Below are positions 7,602 to 14,983 of a stretch of 64,000 nt of DNA, piece by piece; the stretch's first letter is position 1, and every line of letters starts with the position of its first letter. The position numbers were made by a program, and so were the translations under genes. This DNA is from FEN-1219 sp963817615 (GTDB taxonomy: Bacteria; Pseudomonadota; Gammaproteobacteria; Steroidobacterales; Rariloculaceae): contig CAWFPH010000003.1 in NCBI GenBank assembly GCA_963817615.1, forward strand, positions 310,001 through 374,000, in the 5' to 3' direction. The notes below the pieces were generated by a model. It did not search any database. It saw only the letters and a program-made list of their open reading frames with translations, and was not told the DNA's origin.

Positions 7602-8423
7602 ATGCGAACCTTCGCACTGCTCGTGCTCACCGCGCTATTGCTGCCGGCCGTCGGCTCGACGGCTACGCTGACCGGTTCGGTCATCGACTCGTACGATTCC
7701 GTGGACCTACCTGCAGTTGGAACGCTCGACTGGGCACGTTGGCCGGGATATGTCACGAAGGGCGGGAGGATTTCCGACGTCGCCGCGAGCGGTACCTTCA
7801 AGAAGTTTGGGAACGATCTGCGCGAGATCAACGGCGACAGGCGCGGCGTCAAGGTCGCCGGCGGCAACGCGAGCCTGCGGCTCACCGCGTCGGCAGCAAC
7901 CGCCGACCGTACCCTCATCTGCTACTTGAGCGGCTGGAATTCGACTGGTCGTGTGACGGCGACCTTGCCCGGTGCGCCCACGTACAGCGTTACGTTCTAC
8001 GATTCGGGCAAGTACGAGAAGGTTGTCACGCTGCGCTATCGCGCCGCGTCGAAGGCGGACCTAACCCTGCGCTACGAAGCGCTCGACAAGGCGGGCAGCG
8101 TGAACATCCAGGCCTGCGCGCTGCAAGGCAGCGACGGCGTTCCGACACCAGCGGCGGCCACGAATCGTTCTGCGACCTTGACTTGGGCCGCACCCGTCAA
8201 AAACGCGGACGGCAGCCCCTTGAAGGATCTGATCGGCTACAAGGTCTATTGGGGCACGAAGCAAGGTCACTACACGAACTCTTTCCGTATCGACAACCTG
8301 CTCGCAACGAGCTACACGGTGTCCGGTCTGACGTCCGGGACGTGGCATTTCGTCGTAACCGCGATCAATGTCGCTGAGCAGGAGAGCCGCTACTCGAACG
8401 TGGCATCCAAGACGTTCCGCTAG
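7602..8423 (+). CDS. exported protein with C-terminal fibronectin type III domain
   Basis: 273 residues from the ATG at 7602, preceded by GGGGAAC at a good ribosome-site distance. There is a signal peptide (MRTFALLVLTALLLPAVGST, cut likely around residue 20). Residues ~25-180 form an unfamiliar beta-rich domain with one cysteine near each end (LICYLSG, NIQACAL). Residues ~185-273 look like a fibronectin type III fold (TWAAPVKNADGSPL, GYKVYWGT, YTVSGLTSGTWHFVVTAIN). Such proteins are usually secreted or surface-bound and act in carbohydrate or cell contact. No catalytic motif is seen. It is monocistronic. Confidence 0.72.
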   Translation: MRTFALLVLTALLLPAVGSTATLTGSVIDSYDSVDLPAVGTLDWARWPGYVTKGGRISDVAASGTFKKFGNDLREINGDRRGVKVAGGNASLRLTASAATADRTLICYLSGWNSTGRVTATLPGAPTYSVTFYDSGKYEKVVTLRYRAASKADLTLRYEALDKAGSVNIQACALQGSDGVPTPAAATNRSATLTWAAPVKNADGSPLKDLIGYKVYWGTKQGHYTNSFRIDNLLATSYTVSGLTSGTWHFVVTAINVAEQESRYSNVASKTFR

Positions 8424-8531
8424 ACGCGGGCAGCGGCGGCGGCCGCCCTGGCCGCTCCGATACTGGACGTAGCGCAGAGCGGCGCGAGGCCGTAGCATTC
8501 GGCCCGTAACTGCCGTTCGACGGGGTGACGC

Positions 8532-9251
8532 ATGGCCGATAGCTCGCCGATCCTTCTGCGCTACTTCGCCGTACGGGGCCGAGCGCAATTCATCCGCCTG
8601 TATTTGCGGGCGCGCGAGGTGGCGTTCGAGGACGAACGTGTGGCGATCGATTCCGACTTCAGCGCGTGGAATGCGATCCGCACCGACCCGGCATTGAGCG
8701 GGCCGTTCAGCAAGCTTCCAGTCCTGCACTTCGGCGACCGGCAGGTCGCCGAGGCGCTGGTCATACAGGGTTTTCTGCATCGTGTGCTCGGCGACGAGGC
8801 GCGGCTGTCCGCCGACGACAATCTGCGCCACGCGATGCTCGTCTCGAGCCTCTACTGCGACGTATTGATGACGATCGGAATCTTGCTCTGGTCGGAGGCC
8901 ATGTCGCCGGGCGTGGATTTCGCGGTCGTTGCGCAGCGCGCGCTCGGCAGATTGCGCTCGTACTTCCAGACGCTCGAGCGCACGCTGTCGGAGTGGCGGT
9001 GGCTCGCGTCCGCCGGCGCACGCCCCACGACGATTGCGGACTGCCTGCTGTGGGACCAACTCGATGTCGTCGAGCACGTGTTCGGCGAGCGCGCGCTGAA
9101 GCTCGAGGAGTGGGAAGGTCTTGCGCGTTTTCGCGCGCAGTTCGACGGGCGGCACGCCGGCGAGCGCTTGCTCGCCGAACGCCCCGCGCCGGTGACGGCG
9201 CGCCCGGCAGAGCACGACGTCATTGCACGGATTCGCTCGATCGTTGCGTAG
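8532..9251 (+). CDS. glutathione S-transferase family protein
   Basis: 239 residues. The N-terminus (ILLRYFAVRGRAQFIRLYLR) is the thioredoxin-like beta-alpha start of sigma-class-type transferases, where the Tyr near residue 11 is the usual glutathione-activating residue. A KLPVLHFGD strand with the conserved cis-Pro follows near residue 62. The second half is the all-helical substrate domain. Such enzymes conjugate glutathione to electrophiles or act in redox repair; the substrate is unknown. It is preceded by 108 bases of non-coding DNA and followed 152 bases later by a methyltransferase gene. Confidence 0.8.
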   Translation: MADSSPILLRYFAVRGRAQFIRLYLRAREVAFEDERVAIDSDFSAWNAIRTDPALSGPFSKLPVLHFGDRQVAEALVIQGFLHRVLGDEARLSADDNLRHAMLVSSLYCDVLMTIGILLWSEAMSPGVDFAVVAQRALGRLRSYFQTLERTLSEWRWLASAGARPTTIADCLLWDQLDVVEHVFGERALKLEEWEGLARFRAQFDGRHAGERLLAERPAPVTARPAEHDVIARIRSIVA

Positions 9252-9403
9252 CGGCCGCCGTGCCGTTGCGCTGCGGCGCCACACGCAATCGGACGCGGGA
9301 CGAGAGCCGTGCTGCCGATGTCCGGCTCCGCATGCGACGCCCGAACGTGGCGCTGTTACGGAAGCCGGTTATGCTGGCGCCTCGGCGGTGATCGGATAGA
9401 CGA

Positions 9404-10009
9404 ATGGCGCAATCACGTCGGCGCGAGCACACATCGGACGACTTCGGGACGTTCATCAAGAATTGGCTGCAGAGCCCGCGCACGGTCGGCGCAGTCGCAC
9501 CGAGCAGCCGTCTGCTCGCGAAGCTGATGGCGAAGGGCTTGCGGTCCGGGGTGCGCGTCGTCGAGCTCGGCGCCGGCACGGGCACTCTGACGCAGGCGAT
9601 CCTCGCGAGCGGCGTTCGCCCCGAAGATCTCTACCTCGTCGAGCAAAACGAACAGTTCGTGGAGATTCTGGCGCGCCGGTTTCCAGGGTGCCCGATCCTG
9701 CCGGTCGACGCGACGACATTGGCGTCGCATCTCGGCACGGCGGTCGGCACGTTCGATTTCGTCATCAGCGGTCTGCCGCTGTTGCTGTTCACGCCCGAGA
9801 GCAAGCTCGAGCTGTTCTCGCAGGCGTTCGCGGCGCTGCGGCCGGGCGGCACGATGCATCAATTCACCTACGGCGGTCGCTGCCCGATCGACCGCGAGGC
9901 ACGCACAAAGCTCGGGTTGACGCGGCAGCTCATCGGCTTCACGCCGTTCAATCTGCCGCCGGCATTCGTCTATCGATTCGAACGGATAGCGCAGGAGAAA
10001 GGAGCATGA
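9404..10009 (+). CDS. SAM-dependent methyltransferase, phospholipid N-methyltransferase (PmtA)-like
   Basis: 201 residues. A class I methyltransferase motif, VVELGAGTGTLTQAIL, begins at residue 52, followed by an acidic end of strand 2 (LYLVEQNEQF). The preceding segment TVGAVAPSSRLLAKLM is shared by rhizobial-type PmtA enzymes, which methylate phosphatidylethanolamine toward phosphatidylcholine; the family is also related to rRNA adenine dimethylases, so the substrate is not certain. The GGTMHQFTYGG segment near residue 150 fits the PmtA group. Its stop overlaps the ATG of the next lipoprotein gene (ATGA), so the two are translationally coupled. Confidence 0.75.
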   Translation: MAQSRRREHTSDDFGTFIKNWLQSPRTVGAVAPSSRLLAKLMAKGLRSGVRVVELGAGTGTLTQAILASGVRPEDLYLVEQNEQFVEILARRFPGCPILPVDATTLASHLGTAVGTFDFVISGLPLLLFTPESKLELFSQAFAALRPGGTMHQFTYGGRCPIDREARTKLGLTRQLIGFTPFNLPPAFVYRFERIAQEKGA

Positions 10010-11343
10010 CTTCACTGCGACCGATTGCAGCCGTGGCGTTCGCAATTTTGGCGGCTGCGTGCTCGCGGCAGCCCGCGGGCGAGACCGGCCCGGCAGCGGC
10101 CGCTTCCGGCAGCGGGCTCGGCCCATTGCATGCGCTCGAGCTGCAGGCTGCCGCCGGCAGCGCGGAGCCGCATCTCGCCGCGCGAGCCGGTCAAGTCGTG
10201 CTGAGCTGGGTGGAGGCTGCCGGCGACGACCAGGCACTGACGTACGCGCGCCTCGATGGCGACCGGTGGAGCGCACCGGTCGTAGCGGCGCGCGGCGACA
10301 ACTGGGTCGTGACCGCAGCCGATATCCCGGCCGTCGAGCCCGTGACCGACCGGCTTTGGGCCGCGCACTGGCGCGTCGCACAGGCCGCCAGCCCTTATGG
10401 CTACGACATCGCGATTGCGATCTCTGCGGATGCGGGGGCGACCTGGAGTGCGCCGCGGCTCCTGAACGACGACGGTAAGCCAGCCGAGCACGGGTTCGTG
10501 AGCGTGTTTCAGTGGGGCGACGGAATCGGTGCGCTGTGGCTCGACGGACGCAACGCGGAAGAGGAAGAAGAGGAGCCGGCCGCGGCAGCGCCGGAGACAC
10601 CCGCTGCCGCTCCCGCAGCGGCCGATGGTGCCGGAAGCGCTACCCGAGCAGGCGGCCCCGCGGATCTGCCGCCCGGCACCGAGCTGCGCTACGCGCGGCT
10701 CGGCGCCGATGCGAGCCTGCTGGAGCAAGGCGTGATCGACGAGCTGGTCTGCGATTGCTGCAAGACCGATGTCGCGCACGCGAGCGACGGTTGGCTCGTG
10801 GTCTATCGCGACCGTACGCCCGACGAGATTCGCGACATCTTCGTGCGGCGGCAGACGGCCGACGGCTGGAGCGAGCCGGTGTCCGTGGGCACGGACCGCT
10901 GGCGAATCGAGGGTTGCCCCGTCAATGGCCCTGCGATCGCCGCGAGCGGCAGCTCCGTCGCGGTCGCGTGGTTCACCGCGGCCGGCGGCCGTCCGCAAGT
11001 GCGGCTCGCCCGTTCCCACGACTCGGGTGCGACTTTCGAGCCGCCCGTCGAGATCGACGGCGCCGGCGCAGTGGGGCACGTCGGCGTAGCGCTGCTCCAG
11101 GACGACTCGGCGCTCGTGAGCTGGTGGCGCCGCAGCGCGGCCGGCGCGGAGCTCGGCACGCGACGCGTGAGTGCGGGCGGCGAGGCCGGGCCCGTGCGCT
11201 CCATCGGGACGACGAGCGCGGCGCGGCCGGAGGACGTTCCGCAAATCGCGCGCAGCGGCAGCCGACTCATCGCGGCATGGACGGAGCGCGGCGATGTGAC
11301 TCGAGTCAAATCCGCCTTCGCGGAGGTCGGCGCGCTCCGCTGA
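10006..11343 (+). CDS. sialidase-like (BNR/beta-propeller) lipoprotein
   Basis: 445 residues from the ATG at 10006, which overlaps the upstream stop. The lipobox is FAILAAA-C (Cys19). The chain shows repeated propeller-like strands (SWVEAAGDDQALTYARLDG, ISADAGATWSAPRLL, SHDSGATFEPPVEIDG), with Asp-box-like SxDxGxTW motifs, as in sialidase-fold proteins. An acidic and Ala/Pro-rich insert (EEEEEEPAAAAPETPAAAP) lies near residue 190. A cysteine cluster, VCDCCKTD, near residue 250 and EGCPVNGPA about 55 residues later may form a metal site or disulfides. No complete sialidase active-site arginine triad could be assigned, so hydrolase activity is not claimed. Confidence 0.72.
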   Translation: MTSLRPIAAVAFAILAAACSRQPAGETGPAAAASGSGLGPLHALELQAAAGSAEPHLAARAGQVVLSWVEAAGDDQALTYARLDGDRWSAPVVAARGDNWVVTAADIPAVEPVTDRLWAAHWRVAQAASPYGYDIAIAISADAGATWSAPRLLNDDGKPAEHGFVSVFQWGDGIGALWLDGRNAEEEEEEPAAAAPETPAAAPAAADGAGSATRAGGPADLPPGTELRYARLGADASLLEQGVIDELVCDCCKTDVAHASDGWLVVYRDRTPDEIRDIFVRRQTADGWSEPVSVGTDRWRIEGCPVNGPAIAASGSSVAVAWFTAAGGRPQVRLARSHDSGATFEPPVEIDGAGAVGHVGVALLQDDSALVSWWRRSAAGAELGTRRVSAGGEAGPVRSIGTTSAARPEDVPQIARSGSRLIAAWTERGDVTRVKSAFAEVGALR

Positions 11344-11373
11344 CCCGCCCGTCGCGCTGTCGCTGAGCCGTCG

Positions 11374-12498
11374 TTAACGAGGCTCCAACAGCGCCGCGAC
11401 ATGATCGCCGAGCGCGAGCGAGGCCGTGAGTCCGGGCGATTCGATGCCGAATAGATGCACGGCACTGGGCCCGCCGGCCGAGGTCGCGGCCCGAATCGTG
11501 AAGTCCGCGGCGGGTTCGCCCGGCCCGCCGATCTTCGGCCGCACGCCCGCGTACGCGGGGCGAAGCGCGTCGTCCGGCAAATCAGGCCAGTAGGTTCGAA
11601 TCGCGGTGTAGAACGATGCGGCGCGGCTCGCGTCGACCTCGTAGTCGAGCGACGCGGGCTCGACGCCGGCAGGCAGCCACTCGACATCCGGCCCGAAGCG
11701 GGCGCGACCGGCCAGGTCGAGCGTCGCATGAACGCCGAGGCCGCCGTCCTCCGGCAGCGGATAGACCAAATGCGTGAACGGACTCTTGCCGCTCAGCATG
11801 AAGTAGTTGCCCTTGGCGAAGCGCGGCACGGGGATGGAGTCGGCCGGCAAGCCGAGGCCGTGCGCCAACGCCGGCGCATGCAGGCCCGCCGCATTGACGA
11901 CCGTGCCCGCGCGCAGCTCGAGCGTCTCTTCCTCGGTCTCGCATTCGAGCAACAGCGAATCGCGCTCCGCACGGCCGCCGAGGCACCGTGTGAGCACCGC
12001 GACGGAGCCGCCGGCCGCTTCGAGGTCGCCGCGCAGCGCGAGCATCAACGCGTGACTGTCGAGGATGCCGGTCGACTCCGACCAGAGCCCTGCGACCGCA
12101 CGCACGGCGGGCTCGAGCGCATGCACGGCCGGTCCCGACAGCGGTTCGAGCTCGACGCCGTTTGCAGCGGCCGCGAGCCGCACCGTTTCGAGCTTGGGTA
12201 CCTGTGCGTCGGTCGCGGCCACGAGAACCTTGCCGCAGCGCCGGTAGCCGATGCCCTTGGCTTCGCAATAGTCATACAGGCGCCGTTTACCCTCGACGCA
12301 GAGCCGCGCTTTCAGGCTGCCCCTTGGATAATAGAGACCCGCATGAATCACTTCCGAGTTGCGCGATGAGGTCTCTTCGCCGACGCCGCGATTCTTCTCG
12401 AGAACGACGACCTCCCGTCCCGTCAGCGCAAGCGCGCGCGCGACCGCGAGCCCTACGACGCCCGCGCCGATCACGACCGTGTCGATCCGTCCCGTCAT
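11374..12498 (-). CDS. FAD-dependent oxidoreductase, L-2-hydroxyglutarate dehydrogenase-like (DAO family)
   Basis: 374 residues. The N-terminal Rossmann motif GAGVVG (11-16) is followed by VVVLEKNRGVGEETSSRNS and then HAGLYYPRGSLKARLC, the pattern of L-2-hydroxyglutarate dehydrogenase/LhgO proteins. Later motifs (VVNAAGLHAPALA, FAKGNYFMLSG, LVYPLPEDGGLGVHATLDLAG, HLFGIESPGLTASLALGDHV) match the same family. It would oxidise an L-2-hydroxy acid, probably L-2-hydroxyglutarate, to the 2-oxo acid and pass electrons to quinone; the exact substrate is inferred from family. It converges with the sialidase-like gene and is divergent from the nitroreductase gene. Confidence 0.85.
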   Translation of the reverse strand: MTGRIDTVVIGAGVVGLAVARALALTGREVVVLEKNRGVGEETSSRNSEVIHAGLYYPRGSLKARLCVEGKRRLYDYCEAKGIGYRRCGKVLVAATDAQVPKLETVRLAAAANGVELEPLSGPAVHALEPAVRAVAGLWSESTGILDSHALMLALRGDLEAAGGSVAVLTRCLGGRAERDSLLLECETEEETLELRAGTVVNAAGLHAPALAHGLGLPADSIPVPRFAKGNYFMLSGKSPFTHLVYPLPEDGGLGVHATLDLAGRARFGPDVEWLPAGVEPASLDYEVDASRAASFYTAIRTYWPDLPDDALRPAYAGVRPKIGGPGEPAADFTIRAATSAGGPSAVHLFGIESPGLTASLALGDHVAALLEPR

Positions 12499-12601
12499 GG
12501 GCGCGAAGCGTAGCTCAGCCGGCGTCGAGTTGTCTGTGAGGTCGGCCGGGAACGCCGGGGCGCCGTGCTATCGTGGCGGCCGCTTGCAGTCGGAGGAGCT
12601 A

Positions 12602-13180
12602 ATGGCGGAGCACAACAAGGTCGCGACGACGCAGGAGGCGATCGCGGCGGTGTTGCGTGGACGACGCACGATCGATTTGTACGAGCCCGAACCGGTGGGT
12701 ACGGAGGTGCTACGCGATGCGATCGATGTGGCCCGCTGGGCGCCGAATCACCGCCTCACGGAGCCGTGGCGGTTCTACCTCGTGGGTCCGGTGACGCGGG
12801 CCGCGATCATCGATCTCGCGGTGGAGCTCGATACGGCCGCCAAGGGCGAGCGCGCGGGCGCTGCACGACGCGCGCGCCTCACGGCCATCCCCGGATTCTT
12901 CGTGCTCACGAGCCGACATAGCGAGGATCCCCTAGTCGACCGAGAGGATTACGCTGCCTGCTGCTGTGCCGCGCAGAATCTGATGTTGTATCTTTGGCAA
13001 CGCGGTGTCGGCGTCAAATGGACGACCGGCGGGGTGACGCGGAACCCGCGCTTTTATGAGCTGCTCGGCGTGGAACCCAATCTGGAAGTCGTGGTCGGAT
13101 TTTTCTGGTACGGCATTCCGAGAGTAGTCCCGGAGCAGCAGCGTCGGCCGGTGTCGGAGATCGTGACGGAACGAGCTTGA
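12602..13180 (+). CDS. nitroreductase-family flavoprotein (YdjA-like)
   Basis: 192 residues from the ATG at 12602, preceded by GGAGGAG at six bases; the open frame extends further upstream into the divergent gene but without support. FMN-binding features of the family are present: RRTIDLY near residues 21-27, APNHRLTEPWRFYLVG at 47-62, and a CCCAAQNLMLYLWQRGVGVKW stretch around 123-143. These enzymes reduce nitro groups or quinones with NAD(P)H; the short length fits the YdjA subgroup. It is followed 16 bases later by a TetR-type regulator on the same strand, so the regulator may control it. Confidence 0.85.
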   Translation: MAEHNKVATTQEAIAAVLRGRRTIDLYEPEPVGTEVLRDAIDVARWAPNHRLTEPWRFYLVGPVTRAAIIDLAVELDTAAKGERAGAARRARLTAIPGFFVLTSRHSEDPLVDREDYAACCCAAQNLMLYLWQRGVGVKWTTGGVTRNPRFYELLGVEPNLEVVVGFFWYGIPRVVPEQQRRPVSEIVTERA

Positions 13181-13196
13181 GAAAAGGAGTTTGCAA

Positions 13197-13838
13197 GTGA
13201 ACAGTGTCGCCGGCGATTCGGCTCCTGTCGGACCACAATCCGCGCGCGGCAAAGCGCGGCTCGCGCGCATGTTGGCCGCCGCAACCGAGTTGTTCCTGCG
13301 CGACGGCTACGAGCAGACCTCGATCGACGCGATTCTCGTGCAATCCGGCGGCTCGAAGGCGACGCTATACGCTTATTTTCCGACGAAAGAGGATTTGTTT
13401 CGGGCCGTGATCGACGGCGCGCTCGTCGCCAGCGCCCAGCCGGAGTTCGACGCGCATCGCGACGTGCGCTCGATGCTCACGCAATTCGCCGTGGATCGCC
13501 TGCACGTGATCTTCTCGTCGCGGCATCGCGCCGTGCTCAGGTTGATCATCGCAGAACGCGAGCGGTTTCCGGATCTCGCGCGGCTCTATTTCGAGCGCGG
13601 GCCACAGCGCAGCCACAAGCTGCTCGTCGAATATCTGGAGGGCCTCAAGCGGGCCGACGTGATCGAGGTCGACGACGCGGACGAGGCGGCGGAGTTCTTC
13701 GTCGGCATGCTGCTCCATCGTTGGTACAAGGAGCTGCTGCTGCTCAATGCGCCGACGCCGAGCGACGAGGTGCTGCAGCGCAGAGCCGAGCACGTCGCCG
13801 GACGCTTCCTCGAGGCGTTTCACCGCAAGACCCATTAG
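13197..13838 (+). CDS. TetR/AcrR-family transcription regulator
   Basis: 213 residues from the GTG at 13197. A TTG six bases earlier is also in frame, but the ribosome site AAAAGGAG (13181-13188) is at the right distance only for the GTG. The N-terminal helix-turn-helix is typical (TSIDAILVQSGGSKATLYAY, residues 41-60, then FPTKEDLF). The C-terminal helical domain resembles the AefR-like ligand-binding domain. Ligand unknown. It directly follows the nitroreductase gene and may repress it. The gene ends in a hairpin shared with the convergent neighbour. Confidence 0.88.
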   Translation: MNSVAGDSAPVGPQSARGKARLARMLAAATELFLRDGYEQTSIDAILVQSGGSKATLYAYFPTKEDLFRAVIDGALVASAQPEFDAHRDVRSMLTQFAVDRLHVIFSSRHRAVLRLIIAERERFPDLARLYFERGPQRSHKLLVEYLEGLKRADVIEVDDADEAAEFFVGMLLHRWYKELLLLNAPTPSDEVLQRRAEHVAGRFLEAFHRKTH

Positions 13839-13869
13839 CCGCCGGGCCGAGGCGTTCGAGCCGGCGGCT
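13837..13869. terminator. hairpin between convergent genes, possible bidirectional terminator
   Basis: A perfect 9-base inverted repeat, AGCCGCCGG (13837-13845) and CCGGCGGCT (13861-13869), with a 15-base loop. The arms overlap the stop codons of both convergent genes. No T-run follows on either strand, so it may act as a roadblock or RNA 3'-end stabiliser rather than a classical intrinsic terminator. Confidence 0.4.
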
Positions 13870-14483
13870 TACAACGGCCGGCCCGGTGCCGCTGCACCGT
13901 CGAGCCAAGCGGCGCCTTCCGCATACAGCGTCCGGACCTCGGGGCCGCGCACGCCCGGCAAGCCGAGCTTTACGTTGAAGCCCGCCTTCGTCTGCAGATA
14001 ACCAAGGTGACGGTAGCCCTCGGGGAAGCGTGCGAGCAAGTCGGCGTCGAGCGCGAGCCTCGCGCCCGGCTCGACCGGATCGAGGCGGTCCTTCTCGTAG
14101 ATCGGCTGGCGGCGCACGATCGCCCAGCGCCCCTCGCGCTTCTCGAAGAAGTCGTAGAACCGCCCAGTGCACACGGCGTCGACCGCAACGTCATCGACCC
14201 GTGCGCGTTGATTGATCGTCATCTTCGTTTGCGCGATGGCGCGGCGGCCCGCGATATCGCAGCTCGTCCCGCCCTGGAAGTGCAAGATGCTCACGCCGCG
14301 CTCGAAACCGGCCCGCCGTGCGGCGATGAAATCCGACGCCGAACCCTGGAACCACGTGGCGGTCATCCATGCGCCGTCATGCCAGACGGTCGCGAATCGC
14401 TCGAAATCGCCGGAGTCGCTCCAGAGGATCCAGTTGTCGATGACTTCGCGAATCGCGAAACGATCCGCGAGCGCGGCATCCAT
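13869..14483 (-). CDS. NTF2/SnoaL-like domain protein
   Basis: 204 residues from the ATG at 14483, five bases after the stop of the gene before it; a longer extension overlaps that gene and was rejected. The N-terminal part shows the SnoaL-like fold (DRFAIREVIDNWILWSDSGD, FATVWHDGAWMTATWFQGS), followed by a strand with QTKMTINQRARVDDVAVDAV and FYDFFEKREGRWAIVRRQPI. This is typical of the NTF2-like group related to ring-hydroxylating dioxygenase small subunits and ketosteroid isomerases. The C-terminal 70 residues describe a separate region (HLGYLQTKAGFNVKLGLPGV). Function unknown; it probably works with the upstream conserved gene and thiolase. Confidence 0.78.
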   Translation of the reverse strand: MDAALADRFAIREVIDNWILWSDSGDFERFATVWHDGAWMTATWFQGSASDFIAARRAGFERGVSILHFQGGTSCDIAGRRAIAQTKMTINQRARVDDVAVDAVCTGRFYDFFEKREGRWAIVRRQPIYEKDRLDPVEPGARLALDADLLARFPEGYRHLGYLQTKAGFNVKLGLPGVRGPEVRTLYAEGAAWLDGAAAPGRPL

Positions 14484-14487
14484 CGGC

Positions 14488-14886
14488 TTAACGCACCATC
14501 CGGCCGCCGCCGAGCCCCCCGACGCCGCCCGTCCCGCCGGGTGGAACGGAGCCCGGAACAATGATCGACGAAGCCTGCTCGCGCCGCAGCTCTTCGAGGC
14601 GGCGCAACGTGCGCTCGAGTGCCTGCTGCGCAAGATCGCCGAATTGTTGCACGGCTTCCTCGAGCGACTTCGCCGGTACCTCGAAGCTCAGCGGCAAGGC
14701 GCCGGCCGGTGTGAGGACTTGTGTTTGGCCGACGTAGAGAATCGGTCGAGCGGGATCCGTGGCTCCGTTGGCGGTGATCGGCGTGAGCCGCTGTAGCGTG
14801 CCGACGCGGCGATCCGTAAATGTTTCCTCGCGGTACAGGTTCGCCGCATCCATTGCGATTTCCGCGTCGTTGATCTCTTCTGCCAT
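14488..14886 (-). CDS. conserved hypothetical cytoplasmic protein
   Basis: 132 residues from the ATG at 14886 (MAEEINDAEIAMDAANLYRE). A compact beta-like part with RRVGTLQRLTPI and PILYVGQTQVLTPAGALPLS is followed by a charged helix (AKSLEEAVQQFGDLAQQALE, then RTLRRLEELRREQ) and a glycine-rich tail (GGTGGVGGLGGG). There is no signal peptide or membrane segment. I cannot assign a function. The gene is 5 bases from the NTF2-like gene and 97 from the thiolase, all on the minus strand, suggesting a shared transcript. Confidence 0.72.
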   Translation of the reverse strand: MAEEINDAEIAMDAANLYREETFTDRRVGTLQRLTPITANGATDPARPILYVGQTQVLTPAGALPLSFEVPAKSLEEAVQQFGDLAQQALERTLRRLEELRREQASSIIVPGSVPPGGTGGVGGLGGGRMVR

Positions 14887-14983
14887 GCCCGATTCCTCGC
14901 ACCAGCGCGCCGCAACCTGCGGCGTACGCATAGGCTAGCACTTCTGGTCCCGATGCGCCGGCTCCGACCGGCGTTCGCCCGCG

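Noticed and set aside
9463..10005. Long plus-strand frame extending the sialidase-like protein upstream
   Set aside because: It overlaps the methyltransferase gene in another frame, is Arg/Ala-rich without motifs, and the lipoprotein signal starts cleanly at 10006.
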